64,000 bases of DNA from Pelagibacterales bacterium SAG-MED15 (lineage in GTDB: Bacteria > Pseudomonadota > Alphaproteobacteria > Pelagibacterales > Pelagibacteraceae), in assembly GCA_014654065.1 (NCBI GenBank), contig JACWDM010000001.1, positions 1 through 64,000 on the forward strand, written 5' to 3'. Shown piece by piece: positions 9,738 through 19,204 of this stretch (position 1 is its first letter; the number at the start of each line of letters is the position of its first letter). The position numbers were made by a program, and so were the translations under genes. The notes beneath the pieces were generated by a model. That model was not told where the DNA came from. It saw nothing but the letters and a program-made list of their open reading frames with translations, and did no database searches.

Positions 9738-11770
9738 TTTAATCTTTTTTGGTACCTAATCCAACCTGGACTTCTTGTACTTTCTTCAATCTCAAAATCC
9801 TGATTAAATTCAAAATCCGAGTCTTGATTTTCATTATCTTCACTAACAATATTTTTTTCAATAAATTTCTCTGGTAGTTCCTCAATAAATCTTGAGGCAA
9901 TACTATCAATCCAATCACCTTGGTAAAATCTATTCATAGAAAACGAAATGTATGCAATTTTCTTTGCCCTTGTTATACCCACATATGCTAATCTTCTCTC
10001 TTCTTCTAAACCTTTTTCACCTTTTTCCTCTAAAGATTTTTGATGAGGAAAAAGTCCCTCTTCCCATCCAGGTAAAAATACTATGTCAAACTCTAAACCT
10101 TTAGAAGCATGCATAGTCATAAGATTAATTTTTTGTCCATCCCAGTCTTGGTCTATAGATGTTGCTAAAGAAACATGTTCTAAAAAACTTTCCAAGTTAT
10201 CAAATTCTTTCATTGCACTCAAAAGTTCTTTAATATTTTCTAATCTATTTTCATTTTCTAAATCTTTTTTATTTTTTAACATCATTGAATAACCCGATTC
10301 ATCTAATATTATTTGTAACAGCTTAATATGATTAATTTTTTTTATACTTAAATCAGCGCGCCATTTTTTAACAAAGTTTAAAAAAGAGCTTAAGCCTATT
10401 TTTGCTTTTGGTTTTAATTTATTATTTTCTATAAGCTTATGAGATGCTTCATACAGACTTGTTGAATTTTTTTTTGAATATTCGTGAATTTGTTTCATAG
10501 TAGTATCACCAATTGATCTTTTTGGATTATTTACTATTCTTTCGAATGCTAAATCATCTTTTTCCTGGTAAATTAATCTTAAATATCCAATGCAATCTTT
10601 AATTTCGGCTCTCTCATAAAATTTTGTGCCTCCTATAATTCTATAAGGTAAACCAATTTTAAGGAATCTTTCCTCGAATTCTCTAGTTTGAAATATTGCT
10701 CTAACCAATATTGCAACATTGTTTAAAGAGTATCTTGTTTTTATACTTTTTTCTATCTCATCACTTAATCCAATTGCCTCATCTTTTCCGTTCCTATAGC
10801 AATTGAGTTTTACTAATTCACCATCAATAGAATTAGTCCTTAAAGTTTTGCCAACTCTATTCTCATTTTTAGATATTAAATTTGATGCTACAGATAATAT
10901 ATTTTGTGTAGATCTATAATTTTCTTCAAGCCTTATAATTTTGGTATTCTCATAAATTTTATCAAAATCAAGAAAATTTTTAATTTCTGCTCCTCTCCAA
11001 CTATAAATTGATTGATCATCGTCCCCAACACAGCATATATTTTTATGTTTGCTAGCTAAAATATTTAACCATTTACTTTGAATAAAATTCGTATCTTGAT
11101 ACTCATCTACAAGTATATATTTAAAATTATTTATATATATTTCACGTATATCTTTATTTTTTTCTAAAATATTAACGCTATGTAAAATTAAATCTCCAAA
11201 ATCACAAACATTTAAATCTAATAATTTTTTTTGATAAACCTCATAAATCGGTAAAATTATTTTTTCAAAAATATCTTTTCTATTAATCTTTACTTCTTTA
11301 GGATACCAACCATTATTTTTCCATTTATCAATTGTAGATAATATAAATTTTGGTGAAATTTTTTTACTATCAATATTTTCAGATTTACAAATATTTTTAA
11401 TTAATCTTGATTGATCGTCATAATCTATAATTGTAAAATTTGAATTTAATCCTGCTGCCTTAGCATGCTTTCTTAAAAGTTTTGCACATATAGAGTGAAA
11501 AGTCCCAAGCCAAGTCAAACCAACTGCTTCTGATTTTAGCATTAGACTAACTCTGCTATGCATTTCCTTTGCAGCTTTATTAGTAAAGGTTACCGATAAA
11601 ATTTGATTTGGAAAAACTTTTTTGTTTTTGATTAAGTGTGCTATTTTTGATGTTAAAACTCTAGTTTTACCAGATCCAGCACCCGCAACTACTAAAATTG
11701 GACCATCGGTGTTGATAACAGCCTCTTTTTGAGCTGAATTTAGTTTTTTTAAATAATCTGAGTTTATCAT
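9734..11770 (-). CDS. uvrD: UvrD/PcrA-type superfamily 1 DNA helicase
   Basis: 3'-5' DNA helicase for nucleotide excision and mismatch repair. All SF1A motifs are readable in order: VVAGAGSGKTR (Walker A), LSVTFTNKAAKEM, LGTFHSICAKLL, LVDEYQDTN (Walker B), CCVGDDDQSIYSWRGA, LEENYRS, TMHASKGLEFDIVFLPG and EEERRLAYVGITRA. The 678-aa length fits UvrD/PcrA; PcrA and UvrD cannot be told apart by reading alone. The C-terminal tail is acidic (about 635-665). It is divergent from the AsmA-like gene with only 33 nt between, which must hold both start regions. Confidence 0.93.
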   Translation of the reverse strand: MINSDYLKKLNSAQKEAVINTDGPILVVAGAGSGKTRVLTSKIAHLIKNKKVFPNQILSVTFTNKAAKEMHSRVSLMLKSEAVGLTWLGTFHSICAKLLRKHAKAAGLNSNFTIIDYDDQSRLIKNICKSENIDSKKISPKFILSTIDKWKNNGWYPKEVKINRKDIFEKIILPIYEVYQKKLLDLNVCDFGDLILHSVNILEKNKDIREIYINNFKYILVDEYQDTNFIQSKWLNILASKHKNICCVGDDDQSIYSWRGAEIKNFLDFDKIYENTKIIRLEENYRSTQNILSVASNLISKNENRVGKTLRTNSIDGELVKLNCYRNGKDEAIGLSDEIEKSIKTRYSLNNVAILVRAIFQTREFEERFLKIGLPYRIIGGTKFYERAEIKDCIGYLRLIYQEKDDLAFERIVNNPKRSIGDTTMKQIHEYSKKNSTSLYEASHKLIENNKLKPKAKIGLSSFLNFVKKWRADLSIKKINHIKLLQIILDESGYSMMLKNKKDLENENRLENIKELLSAMKEFDNLESFLEHVSLATSIDQDWDGQKINLMTMHASKGLEFDIVFLPGWEEGLFPHQKSLEEKGEKGLEEERRLAYVGITRAKKIAYISFSMNRFYQGDWIDSIASRFIEELPEKFIEKNIVSEDNENQDSDFEFNQDFEIEESTRSPGWIRYQKRLK

Positions 11771-11803
11771 TTACAATAATTCATTATAAGTCATTTTAAA
11801 TTA

Positions 11804-13243
11804 ATGAAAAAATTAAATTTAAACATTAAAATAAATCATAAAATAACTATTTTTTCTTTAGCAACATTATTATTCATTTATCTTCTATATCTATCAATAC
11901 CAAGTTTATACAATTCTGGAAGAGTTCAAAAAGCCCTTTCAGAGGAAATAATGAATGAATTTGATTTAAATATTAGTTTATCCTCAGATATATCTTATAG
12001 AATATTACCATTGCCTCATTTTGTAATTAAAGATTCGAAATTATATAATTTTAACTCAAAAGTAAGTAAACAGCTGGGAGAATTTAAAAAACTTAAAGTT
12101 TATATTTACCAAGGCAATTTTTTTAATAAAGAAAATATTAAAATAAAAAAATTAGCTATTGAAAAAGGTAATTTTTACTTAAAAAAAGATGATTGGTCTT
12201 TTTTCAAAAAATATTTAAATAAAACCTTATCTCCTAAAAATATTTCAATTAAAAATAGTAAATTATTTTATAATGATAAGAAAAATAATCCAGTTTTAAT
12301 CCAAGCAATAAAAGATTTAAACTTAGTTTATTTGAAGAGTGTTAATGAAAATAGCCTTAATTTAAATGGGGAGATTTTTAAAATTCCATATAAACTTGAG
12401 TGGAGTAAAAATTTTACTACTGAAAACAAATTTTTAAAATTCAATTTAAATAAAATAGAGTTAGATTTTATTAATAAAAATATAATCAAGGATAAAAAAA
12501 AAATTAATGAAAATATAATAAATATTTTAAATAGTAAATTTGTTACAAATTATGAAATAAAAGATGACATAATATTTTTTAAGTCAGATAAGTCTCGCAT
12601 TAAAAACACACCAATCTCTTTTGATGGAACAATTGAGTTAAAACCATTTTATTTAGATCTTAAAGTTAATGCAAAAAAATTTGATCTAAAATATTTTTTT
12701 AAAAATAGTTTTTGGTTAAATGAGATAATAAATTCTAAATTTTTCGAGAATAAAAATTTCAATGGAAAAATATTAATAAATTCAGACAAAGTTAGAAGTA
12801 ATTTTTTCAATGATATATCATTATCATTAAACTTTGAAGAAGGTAATGTTAATCTCAATAATTCTATACTATCAGATGGTAAGATTGGAACAATTAAAAT
12901 TTTTAATTCAGAATTTATATTAAAAGATGGAAAAGTTTTTGTAGATACAACAACCAGACTAAATGTTGATAATTTAAACAATTTTTATAAAAATTTTTTT
13001 ATACCAAAGGGAAAAAGAAAAAAATTTAGTTTTATAGATTTTAAATCTGAATTCGATACATTAAATGGCGATTTTAAAATATATAAAATATCATTTTATG
13101 ATGAAAAAAATAAAAAAATCAACCTGCAAGAAATAGATGAATTCATTGAAATGAATATAGATAAAAAATTTAATTATGTTAATCCTATTGGTTTTAAAAA
13201 TTACTTTAACAAATTATTAAAAATTTATTATTTAGATGGGTAG
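11804..13243 (+). CDS. AsmA-like inner-membrane-anchored protein
   Basis: A 479-aa protein with one N-terminal membrane segment (about residues 13-32) and a long periplasmic part rich in alternating beta strands. The opening [45 protein letters not shown] matches the AsmA/TamB-type start (first cut at 20 residues: [20 protein letters not shown]). Family members are thought to carry phospholipids between the two membranes or to affect outer-membrane assembly. No operon partner: it is divergent from uvrD and its 3' end overlaps the convergent fumC by 16 nt. Confidence 0.7.
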   Translation: MKKLNLNIKINHKITIFSLATLLFIYLLYLSIPSLYNSGRVQKALSEEIMNEFDLNISLSSDISYRILPLPHFVIKDSKLYNFNSKVSKQLGEFKKLKVYIYQGNFFNKENIKIKKLAIEKGNFYLKKDDWSFFKKYLNKTLSPKNISIKNSKLFYNDKKNNPVLIQAIKDLNLVYLKSVNENSLNLNGEIFKIPYKLEWSKNFTTENKFLKFNLNKIELDFINKNIIKDKKKINENIINILNSKFVTNYEIKDDIIFFKSDKSRIKNTPISFDGTIELKPFYLDLKVNAKKFDLKYFFKNSFWLNEIINSKFFENKNFNGKILINSDKVRSNFFNDISLSLNFEEGNVNLNNSILSDGKIGTIKIFNSEFILKDGKVFVDTTTRLNVDNLNNFYKNFFIPKGKRKKFSFIDFKSEFDTLNGDFKIYKISFYDEKNKKINLQEIDEFIEMNIDKKFNYVNPIGFKNYFNKLLKIYYLDG

Positions 13244-14619
13244 ATCATCTTTCTGGGATCAACAATATTATTATATTCTTTTTCAGAGATAAGGCCAGAT
13301 TTTATAGCTTCACTTTTAAGTGTAGTTTTGTTTTTAAGAGCAGTTTTTGCAATTTTAGCAGCATTATCATAACCAATTTTTGGAGATAAAGCAGTAACGA
13401 GCATTAATGAATTATCTAGCAACTCTTTAATTCGATCTTTATCCGCTTTTAATCCTGAAACACAATACTTCGCAAAACTTTTTGCTGAGTCTGCCATTAT
13501 ATTAATTGATTGCAAAATGTTATGAATGATTAAGGGTTTAAATACATTAAGTTCAAAATGGCCATGTGAACCAGCCATTGTTATACCATTATGATTTCCA
13601 ATTACTTTAACACAAACCATTGTAACAGCTTCACATTGGGTTGGATTAACTTTTCCGGGCATAATCGAAGATCCTGGTTCATTTTCAGGTAAGATAAGCT
13701 CACCGTAGCCTGCCCTAGGTCCGGAACCTAAAAATCTAATATCATTTGCAATTTTCATTAAACAAACAGCTGCAGTGTTCATGGTGCCAGAAAAATTTAC
13801 AATAGCATCATGGGCAGCTAATGCTGCAAATTTGTTTGGCGATGGTTTAAAAGGTAATTTTGTTATTTTTTTTATTTCTGAAACAATTTTTTTATCAAAA
13901 CCTTTTTTGGTATTAATTCCAGTGCCAACCGCAGTACCACCTTGTGCTAAATAGTAAATTTCATCCAATGATTTTTCTATTCGTTCTATACATTTTGTTA
14001 ATTGTGCGTGATAACCTGAAAATTCTTGCCCAAGTGATAGAGGAGTAGCATCCTGTAAATGTGTCCTACCAACCTTAACAATTTTTTTAAATTCTTTTTG
14101 TTTTTTTTTTAGTTGTTGATTTAGTAATTTCAAATTTGGGATTAATTTTCCTTTAGCTTGTATAGCTATTGCCATATGCATTGCTGTTGGAAACACGTCA
14201 TTAGTTGATTGAGACTTATTAACGTGATCATTTGGATGAACAGGTTTTTTTGAACCCTTTTTTCCTCCTAAAATTTCAATCGCTCTATTGGAAATTACCT
14301 CATTTACATTCATATTAGTTTGAGTACCAGATCCAGTTTGCCAAACTTTTAAAGGAAAGTTACTGTCTAATTTTCCAGCAACAACTTCATCTGCAGCTTT
14401 GACAATTGAGTTTTTAATTTTTTTATCAAGGTCGCCATTTTTTTCATTAACAATAGCCGCGGCTTTTTTAATTATCGCAATTGATTTGATAACTATCGGT
14501 CTTACTAAAAAATCACCAATATTAAAAAATTTACTTGATCTTTGAGTTGAAGCTCCCCAGTATTTATCACTTGGGACTTTAATTATACCAATACTATCGA
14601 ATTCTTTTCTATATTTCAT
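13228..14619 (-). CDS. fumC: Class II fumarate hydratase FumC
   Basis: Iron-independent TCA-cycle enzyme interconverting fumarate and malate. The 463 aa are full length. Seen: WGASTQRS near the N-terminus, [49 protein letters not shown] and the superfamily signature [16 protein letters not shown], which contains the catalytic serine loop. Single gene on the minus strand, tail-to-tail with the AsmA-like gene. Confidence 0.97.
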   Translation of the reverse strand: MKYRKEFDSIGIIKVPSDKYWGASTQRSSKFFNIGDFLVRPIVIKSIAIIKKAAAIVNEKNGDLDKKIKNSIVKAADEVVAGKLDSNFPLKVWQTGSGTQTNMNVNEVISNRAIEILGGKKGSKKPVHPNDHVNKSQSTNDVFPTAMHMAIAIQAKGKLIPNLKLLNQQLKKKQKEFKKIVKVGRTHLQDATPLSLGQEFSGYHAQLTKCIERIEKSLDEIYYLAQGGTAVGTGINTKKGFDKKIVSEIKKITKLPFKPSPNKFAALAAHDAIVNFSGTMNTAAVCLMKIANDIRFLGSGPRAGYGELILPENEPGSSIMPGKVNPTQCEAVTMVCVKVIGNHNGITMAGSHGHFELNVFKPLIIHNILQSINIMADSAKSFAKYCVSGLKADKDRIKELLDNSLMLVTALSPKIGYDNAAKIAKTALKNKTTLKSEAIKSGLISEKEYNNIVDPRKMIYPSK

Positions 14620-14685
14620 TGATTAACCAGTAATTATTAAATTATTATTAATATACATTAATTTAAAAAAACTTATAGGAGCATT

Positions 14686-15066
14686 ATGTCAAATTTTAGC
14701 CAGGTTGGAACCTTTATGAAAACTTTTGGACAAGAGATTAAGGATACACCATCGTTTAGCACCGATAAAATCAATAAATTAAGATTAGACCTTATAAAAG
14801 AGGAATTGAAAGAGCTTAAAGAGGCAATTGATAATAAAGATTTATTAGAAGTTGCCGATGCATTAACCGATATTCTATATGTAACTTATGGTGCAGGACA
14901 TGCTTTTGGAATTAACTTAGATAAATGTTTTAAAGAGGTTCAAAATTCAAACATGAGCAAATTAGATGAGAATGGCAAGCCAATTTATAATGAGCATGGA
15001 AAAGTGATGAAAGGGCCTAATTATTTTAAACCAAATCTAAAAAAAATTTTGTATAATAAAAAATGA
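14686..15066 (+). CDS. MazG/PRA-PH-like all-alpha NTP pyrophosphohydrolase
   Basis: 126-aa protein of the all-alpha NTP pyrophosphatase group. The metal-binding pattern is visible: RLDLIKEELKELKEAI (Glu pair of helix 2) and LLEVADALTDILYVTYGAG (Glu/Asp pair of helix 3), followed by a tail that ends KGPNYFKPNLKKIL, common in phosphoribosyl-ATP pyrophosphohydrolase-like proteins of marine bacteria and phages. Probably hydrolyses a nucleoside triphosphate; the substrate is unknown. A good ribosome binding site (aggag) precedes the ATG. The next gene overlaps by 4 nt. Confidence 0.8.
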   Translation: MSNFSQVGTFMKTFGQEIKDTPSFSTDKINKLRLDLIKEELKELKEAIDNKDLLEVADALTDILYVTYGAGHAFGINLDKCFKEVQNSNMSKLDENGKPIYNEHGKVMKGPNYFKPNLKKILYNKK

Positions 15067-15458
15067 AAAAAATAATTAATCTTAATAATTTTGTTATATT
15101 AATTTTAGTTATTTTTTTAATTAAATTTACAAGTTTTTTTAAAGATGTTTACGAAATTTCAACGAAAGATCATAATTTAAGACAACAACTAGCCTACGAT
15201 TATTGTGATTATAGTGGAGAAGGATATATTTTTTATATTAAAAAAAAGTACAAATTAAAAAATTCTCCAAATATTGTTAATTTTAAAAGAACGCCTTCAC
15301 AAAATTGGATTTTTGGTAACTATAAACAATCAAAAAAAAATAATAAATCTATTATTCTTTTCAATTTAGATGAAAATAATAACCAAAGATTTGATCTTAA
15401 AAATTTTAAAGTAATTGATAATTACAAAAATGATTGTTTATTTATTGAGAAGTTATGA
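15063..15458 (+). CDS. Small membrane-anchored protein paired with a GT-C-like gene
   Basis: 131 aa, not recognised. One N-terminal hydrophobic segment (about residues 9-27), then about 100 residues predicted outside the cytoplasm with several aromatic residues and three cysteines (two close together in DYCDYS). Start and stop each overlap a neighbour by 4 nt, so it is translated together with the large membrane protein that follows. A similar arrangement, a 124-aa single-span protein and a 433-aa membrane protein, lies beyond the tmRNA gene at 22744-24385. Role may be as accessory subunit of the neighbouring transferase; that is inference. Confidence 0.7.
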   Translation: MKKIINLNNFVILILVIFLIKFTSFFKDVYEISTKDHNLRQQLAYDYCDYSGEGYIFYIKKKYKLKNSPNIVNFKRTPSQNWIFGNYKQSKKNNKSIILFNLDENNNQRFDLKNFKVIDNYKNDCLFIEKL

Positions 15459-16762
15459 AAGAATTATTTTTTATTTTATTAGTTACTTCCTCATACTCTT
15501 TACTATGTTTATATCCAATCTTTTTTAAAAATAGTTTAATCTTAAAAAAATTAAATTTATCAACTCAAGATTTGATTATACTTAATATTTTATTATTATG
15601 TAATTCTTTACTTATTTTGTGTTTATTAAATTTAAAAATTTCTAGCGCAATAATAATTATACAATTTTTTTATGTTTTTTTAATTTTTTTAATATTTAGA
15701 GTGATTAAAATTGATCAAACATTAAAAAAATTCTTACCTTATTTTTTGTTTACATTTCTAGGATTAATTATTGCAATCGATATTGCAAATAATTTAACGT
15801 TATATTGGGATGCAAAAAAACTTTGGTTACCTAAAACGCTTATTTTTTTTAATGATCTCGATTTGTCTGAATTGCAAAATACTGGTTACCCTCATTATTC
15901 TTTTTTTGGTTCAATAATCTGGTCTTTTTTCTGGAAATTATCTCACATGGAAGAAGAATATTTTGGAAGAATATTTTTTGCAATAATTTTTTGCTTATCT
16001 ATTTTCAGTTTTTCCAGACTATTTGGTGACAATTTTATCAAAAAAAATTTTGTTTTTTTATTTATTGTAATTTTAATTTATGATTATTGGCACTTTAGAG
16101 GAACACAAGAGATATTAAACTTTTCCTTCCTTTTAATCTGCTCAATATACTTCTATGAAATAATTTATAAAAAAAAACAATTATTAAGTAAATTATTTAT
16201 AATTTTTTTAGGTATTAATTTGCTGATTTGGACAAAAAATGAAGGGATAATAATAAGTACAATAGTAATTTTTTTATTAACAATTTTTATGAAAAAAAAA
16301 TTATTTTTTAAAACAACATTATTGTTAGTTTTTGCGATAATGGTTTTTTTAAGATTTAAAATTTATAATTATTATGGCATAAATGTTAGTTTATCAGAAG
16401 ACTTTGATTTTAAAAATTTATTTACAATTTTTTTTAGTAATCTTAATTTTAATAATATTGAAATAATATTGAAGTATCTAGCAATCTCTTCCTTAAAATT
16501 TCCACATATTGCTTTGAGTTTTATTTGTGGATTTATAATTTTATTTGATAAAAAATTATTTTTCAAATCATTATTTATTTATTTATATTTAGTACTAAGC
16601 CTATCTACAATAATTTTTATTTATTTATCATCTCCACAAAATATAGAATTTATGGTTTCCACAGGTTTAATGAGAATCTTTTTTGAAATGTCTTCACCAT
16701 ATTTATTATTTATTTTAGTTTTATTTGAAAATAAAATAGAAACAGTTAAAATTTCAAACTAG
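15455..16762 (+). CDS. Polytopic membrane protein, GT-C glycosyltransferase-like
   Basis: 435 aa with about ten hydrophobic segments. In the first outside loop it has YWDAKKLWLPKTLIFF; an acidic residue in this loop is typical of lipid-phosphate-sugar-dependent GT-C enzymes (ArnT/PMT/GT39-like). The paralogue at 23108-24385 has FHFDARWIWLFKGK at the same place. Probable job: transfer of a sugar to a surface glycan or lipid on the outer face of the inner membrane. Substrate cannot be read. It ends 55 nt before a convergent methyltransferase gene. Confidence 0.65.
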   Translation: MKELFFILLVTSSYSLLCLYPIFFKNSLILKKLNLSTQDLIILNILLLCNSLLILCLLNLKISSAIIIIQFFYVFLIFLIFRVIKIDQTLKKFLPYFLFTFLGLIIAIDIANNLTLYWDAKKLWLPKTLIFFNDLDLSELQNTGYPHYSFFGSIIWSFFWKLSHMEEEYFGRIFFAIIFCLSIFSFSRLFGDNFIKKNFVFLFIVILIYDYWHFRGTQEILNFSFLLICSIYFYEIIYKKKQLLSKLFIIFLGINLLIWTKNEGIIISTIVIFLLTIFMKKKLFFKTTLLLVFAIMVFLRFKIYNYYGINVSLSEDFDFKNLFTIFFSNLNFNNIEIILKYLAISSLKFPHIALSFICGFIILFDKKLFFKSLFIYLYLVLSLSTIIFIYLSSPQNIEFMVSTGLMRIFFEMSSPYLLFILVLFENKIETVKISN

Positions 16763-16785
16763 GAACGCTCTACAGAATTACAACG

Positions 16786-16802
16786 AAATATCAGTGATAT
16801 TT
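16786..16802. repeat. Palindrome between convergent genes
   Basis: Perfect 8-bp inverted repeat (AAATATCA / TGATATTT) with a single central base, in the 55-nt gap between the GT-C-like gene and the convergent methyltransferase gene. It may fold as a weak two-way terminator with a shorter stem and 7-nt loop, or be a protein site; the sequence alone does not decide. Confidence 0.4.
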
Positions 16803-16817
16803 AATTGTTTAAATTAT

Positions 16818-17516
16818 CTATTTATAAATTATGAGAATTAAATTTGATGTTAAATAAAATAACTTATATTTTAAAATTTTATATTTTTTTATATTCAATA
16901 TTTCACAAATTTTTTTTAATTCTTTAGTCGTCAATAGATTTAAATTTTCTTTTTTAGAATAAAAATCTTTATTTAAAAATTTTAATATTTTTCTATGAAT
17001 TTTTTTTGGTAACCAATGAATAAATGGTAAAATTGTATGGAAGTCTAAGGGAAAAAGTCTATTTGGAGTTTGTATAAAAATACTTTCTTTTGAAATTCTA
17101 AGCATTTCTCTCACAAATGAAACTTGATTTTCAAATGAACCTACATGTTCAATAGTGGCGTTTGAGTGTACTATTTCAAAAGAATCTTTTTCTAACATTG
17201 TATTTTTTGCATCGCCAATGATTACATTTTTAATATTTTTATATTTTTTTTGTAGATTTCTGCAATCCTGATTTGATAAACATGTTATGTTTTGATTATC
17301 TTTTGTATTTTCTAAAAAAGTATTCTGTTCTTTATCTATGGAAGGTGTGCTTCCTATATCAATAATACTTTTATATTTAGAATAATTATTATTAACTAAA
17401 AATAAATTAAAAAACTCATTACGAGCATTTAAGGTAATCTTTTGAACTATTTTATAAAAAAAAGATTTTTTTGCCTCTGAATAAGTTTCGATACGATGTT
17501 TTTCTACTTCTGACAT
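16818..17516 (-). CDS. Class I SAM-dependent methyltransferase
   Basis: 232 aa. Motif I-like IIDIGSTPSID (the glycine-rich SAM loop is degenerate compared with the usual GxGxG), then VIIGDAKN (motif II), FEIVHSNATIEHVGSFENQ (motif post-II, common in surface glycan and quinone methyltransferases) and SKESIFIQTPNR. Located among surface-glycan genes, so a glycan or lipid substrate is likely but not shown. It is the only surface gene of this part of the island on the minus strand. Its start lies just left of the decayed tmRNA-end repeat at 17525. Confidence 0.75.
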   Translation of the reverse strand: MSEVEKHRIETYSEAKKSFFYKIVQKITLNARNEFFNLFLVNNNYSKYKSIIDIGSTPSIDKEQNTFLENTKDNQNITCLSNQDCRNLQKKYKNIKNVIIGDAKNTMLEKDSFEIVHSNATIEHVGSFENQVSFVREMLRISKESIFIQTPNRLFPLDFHTILPFIHWLPKKIHRKILKFLNKDFYSKKENLNLLTTKELKKICEILNIKKYKILKYKLFYLTSNLILIIYK

Positions 17517-17524
17517 AATACTTT

Positions 17525-17541
17525 AGGGGCATTCTGTTGCC
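17525..17541. repeat. Decayed partial copy of the tmRNA 3' end (R1'')
   Basis: 17 bases (AGGGGCATTCTGTTGCC) that match the tmRNA 3'-terminal repeat at 22441 with a single mismatch at 17531; homology then stops. Same orientation as the full copies at 20482 and 22440. Interpreted as an old, partly lost attachment repeat bounding the surface-gene cassette at 17763-20438. Confidence 0.6.
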
Positions 17542-17590
17542 CGTCCATTGTTAGACAACTATCATATTTAACTAACAAATGAAATTTATT

Positions 17591-17698
17591 CGTTAAAGAC
17601 CTCGTAAAAAGTTTCATCTATTTTGTTCTCATTTTGCCTTTTTACTTTGCCATCAGATTTATAATGAGTGTAACTAGGATCATGAATAATACCACCTC
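17591..17698 (-). pseudogene. Short coding remnant or 35-codon ORF next to the decayed repeat
   Basis: On the minus strand an open stretch reads GGIIHDPSYTHYKSDGKVKR, then QNENKIDETFYEVFNE and a TAA at 17591-17593. The composition (mixed, hydrophilic, few Asn-Lys runs) looks like real protein sequence. No ATG, GTG or TTG starts it: a TGA lies directly upstream. A ribosome-binding-like GAGGTGG precedes an ATT codon, so an unusual start is conceivable. More likely it is the tail of a lost gene. Not recognised. The remainder of 17517-17762 holds the decayed repeat and A+T-rich leader DNA. Confidence 0.35.
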
Positions 17699-17762
17699 AC
17701 AATCTCCTCTTAAAAAATAAAAAAAACTTAAATTAAAATAAAAAATTGATATAAAGTTATTA

Positions 17763-18461
17763 ATGAAAATATGTGTAATAATTCCTACATTAAATGAGGA
17801 AAATAATATAATTCAAATTTTTAATAAAATCAAAAAAACTAAGATCAAATTAGACATTCTTTTTATTGACGATGATTCTACTGACAAAACACAATCTATA
17901 ATTAGAAAATTAAAAAAAAAATATAAATTTGTTTATTATATTTTTAGAAAAAACAAGACTGGAATTGGCTCAGCACACAAAGAAGGGATTAAATATGCTT
18001 ATAAAAAAAATTATGATTTAATAATTACAATGGATGCAGATGGCACTCATGACCCAAAATATTTTAAAAGCATTATAAAAAAAGCCAAAAAATTTGATTA
18101 TGTCATTACTAGTAGATTCACAAAAAAAGATTTAATAGAAGATTGGCCATTATTTAGAAAGTTAATTACTTATACACGACATATTTTAGTTATTTTATTT
18201 TTAGGAATAAATCTTGATGCATCTGGGGCATTTAGGGGTTTTTATTTAAACAAAATAAAGCTACAACATTTATTATCTGCAGAAAATAAAGATTATGCCT
18301 ATTTTTGGGAAATAACATATATAATTAAAAAAAAAGGTTATAGTATATTTGAAGTTCCAGTTAAATTAATTTACAGAAAATTGGGAAAATCAAAAATGAA
18401 ATTTTCTCATATCCTATATTCTTTAGGTTATTTATTAAAAATTTTTATTTTTAAAAAATGA
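17763..18461 (+). CDS. GT2 family glycosyltransferase, dolichol-phosphate mannosyltransferase-like
   Basis: 232-aa GT-A fold enzyme of the DPM1 type, which loads a sugar from a nucleotide sugar onto a polyprenyl phosphate. Seen: VIIPTLNEENNI at the N-terminus, FIDDDSTDKTQ, and TMDADGTHDPKY with the metal-binding DxD, then SRF and a family-typical W-rich GAFRGFYL region. No C-terminal membrane domain beyond a possible amphipathic end. The product could feed the GT-C-like membrane enzymes nearby. First gene of a three-gene cassette; it overlaps the next gene by 4 nt. Confidence 0.85.
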   Translation: MKICVIIPTLNEENNIIQIFNKIKKTKIKLDILFIDDDSTDKTQSIIRKLKKKYKFVYYIFRKNKTGIGSAHKEGIKYAYKKNYDLIITMDADGTHDPKYFKSIIKKAKKFDYVITSRFTKKDLIEDWPLFRKLITYTRHILVILFLGINLDASGAFRGFYLNKIKLQHLLSAENKDYAYFWEITYIIKKKGYSIFEVPVKLIYRKLGKSKMKFSHILYSLGYLLKIFIFKK

Positions 18462-19204
18462 AAAAACAAAATACGACACAAAATTTTGGCCTTTTAATTT
18501 TCTTAGAAAAAATGATAAGATCAATACCTGTAATATATATTTTTTTCAGATATTTAATAAAGTACACTAATTATTTTGAAGATGATTTTTATTATTTAAA
18601 AAAAATTTTTAATAATAAGAAAATTAATATAATTGATATTGGGGCATCTGATGGAATTTCAGCATTATTTTTTTTAAGAAATTTAAATCCAAAAAAAATT
18701 TTTTGTTATGAACCTCAAAAAATATTTTATAGAAAGCTAGTCAATTTAAAGAAAAAATATAAAAACATCTTTCCATTTAATTATGGATTAGCAGAAAAAA
18801 ACCATAATATGAAAATTTTTTATCCATATATAAAATTTTTGGGAACAAAGATGTTTTTATTGACTTATTCGTTTCCAAAAAAACAGGCGCTGGAACAACA
18901 AATCAGATCAGATTTCTTAATCAAACCTCTAATTGAACAAAGTAAAATTAAAGTTAAAAAATATACATTAACAAAGGATAAAATCGATTTAATCAAAATA
19001 GATACAAATGGAAGCGAAGTTGGAATTGTAAAGACTTTGTTGCCCTTAGTGAAGAGAGACAACCCAGTTTTTATTATTGAAAATAACAATATTAGAGAAA
19101 TTTATAAAATATTAAAAAAATATAAATATAAAAAATACTATGTTAAAGATGGTCTTTTGAAAATTCATAGAAATCAAAATAATGCCAATATTATCTTTAA
19201 ATAA
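18458..19204 (+). CDS. FkbM family methyltransferase
   Basis: 248 aa. SAM-binding IIDIGASDGISALFF, KIFCYEPQK (acidic end of strand 2) and DLIKIDTNGSEVGIVK, the FkbM hallmark IKIDxxGxE. FkbM-type enzymes in surface clusters usually O-methylate sugars. Its start overlaps the GT2 gene by 4 nt and its end overlaps the following membrane gene by 23 nt, so the three are one translational unit. Confidence 0.85.
   Translation: MKKQNTTQNFGLLIFLEKMIRSIPVIYIFFRYLIKYTNYFEDDFYYLKKIFNNKKINIIDIGASDGISALFFLRNLNPKKIFCYEPQKIFYRKLVNLKKKYKNIFPFNYGLAEKNHNMKIFYPYIKFLGTKMFLLTYSFPKKQALEQQIRSDFLIKPLIEQSKIKVKKYTLTKDKIDLIKIDTNGSEVGIVKTLLPLVKRDNPVFIIENNNIREIYKILKKYKYKKYYVKDGLLKIHRNQNNANIIFK

Noticed and set aside
12649..12981. 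110-aa minus-strand frame inside the AsmA-like gene
   Set aside because: Hydrophobic antisense shadow; no motif, no RBS.
16763..16785. Further copy of the R2 repeat
   Set aside because: Only nine bases (TACAGAATT) match; within chance in A+T-rich DNA.
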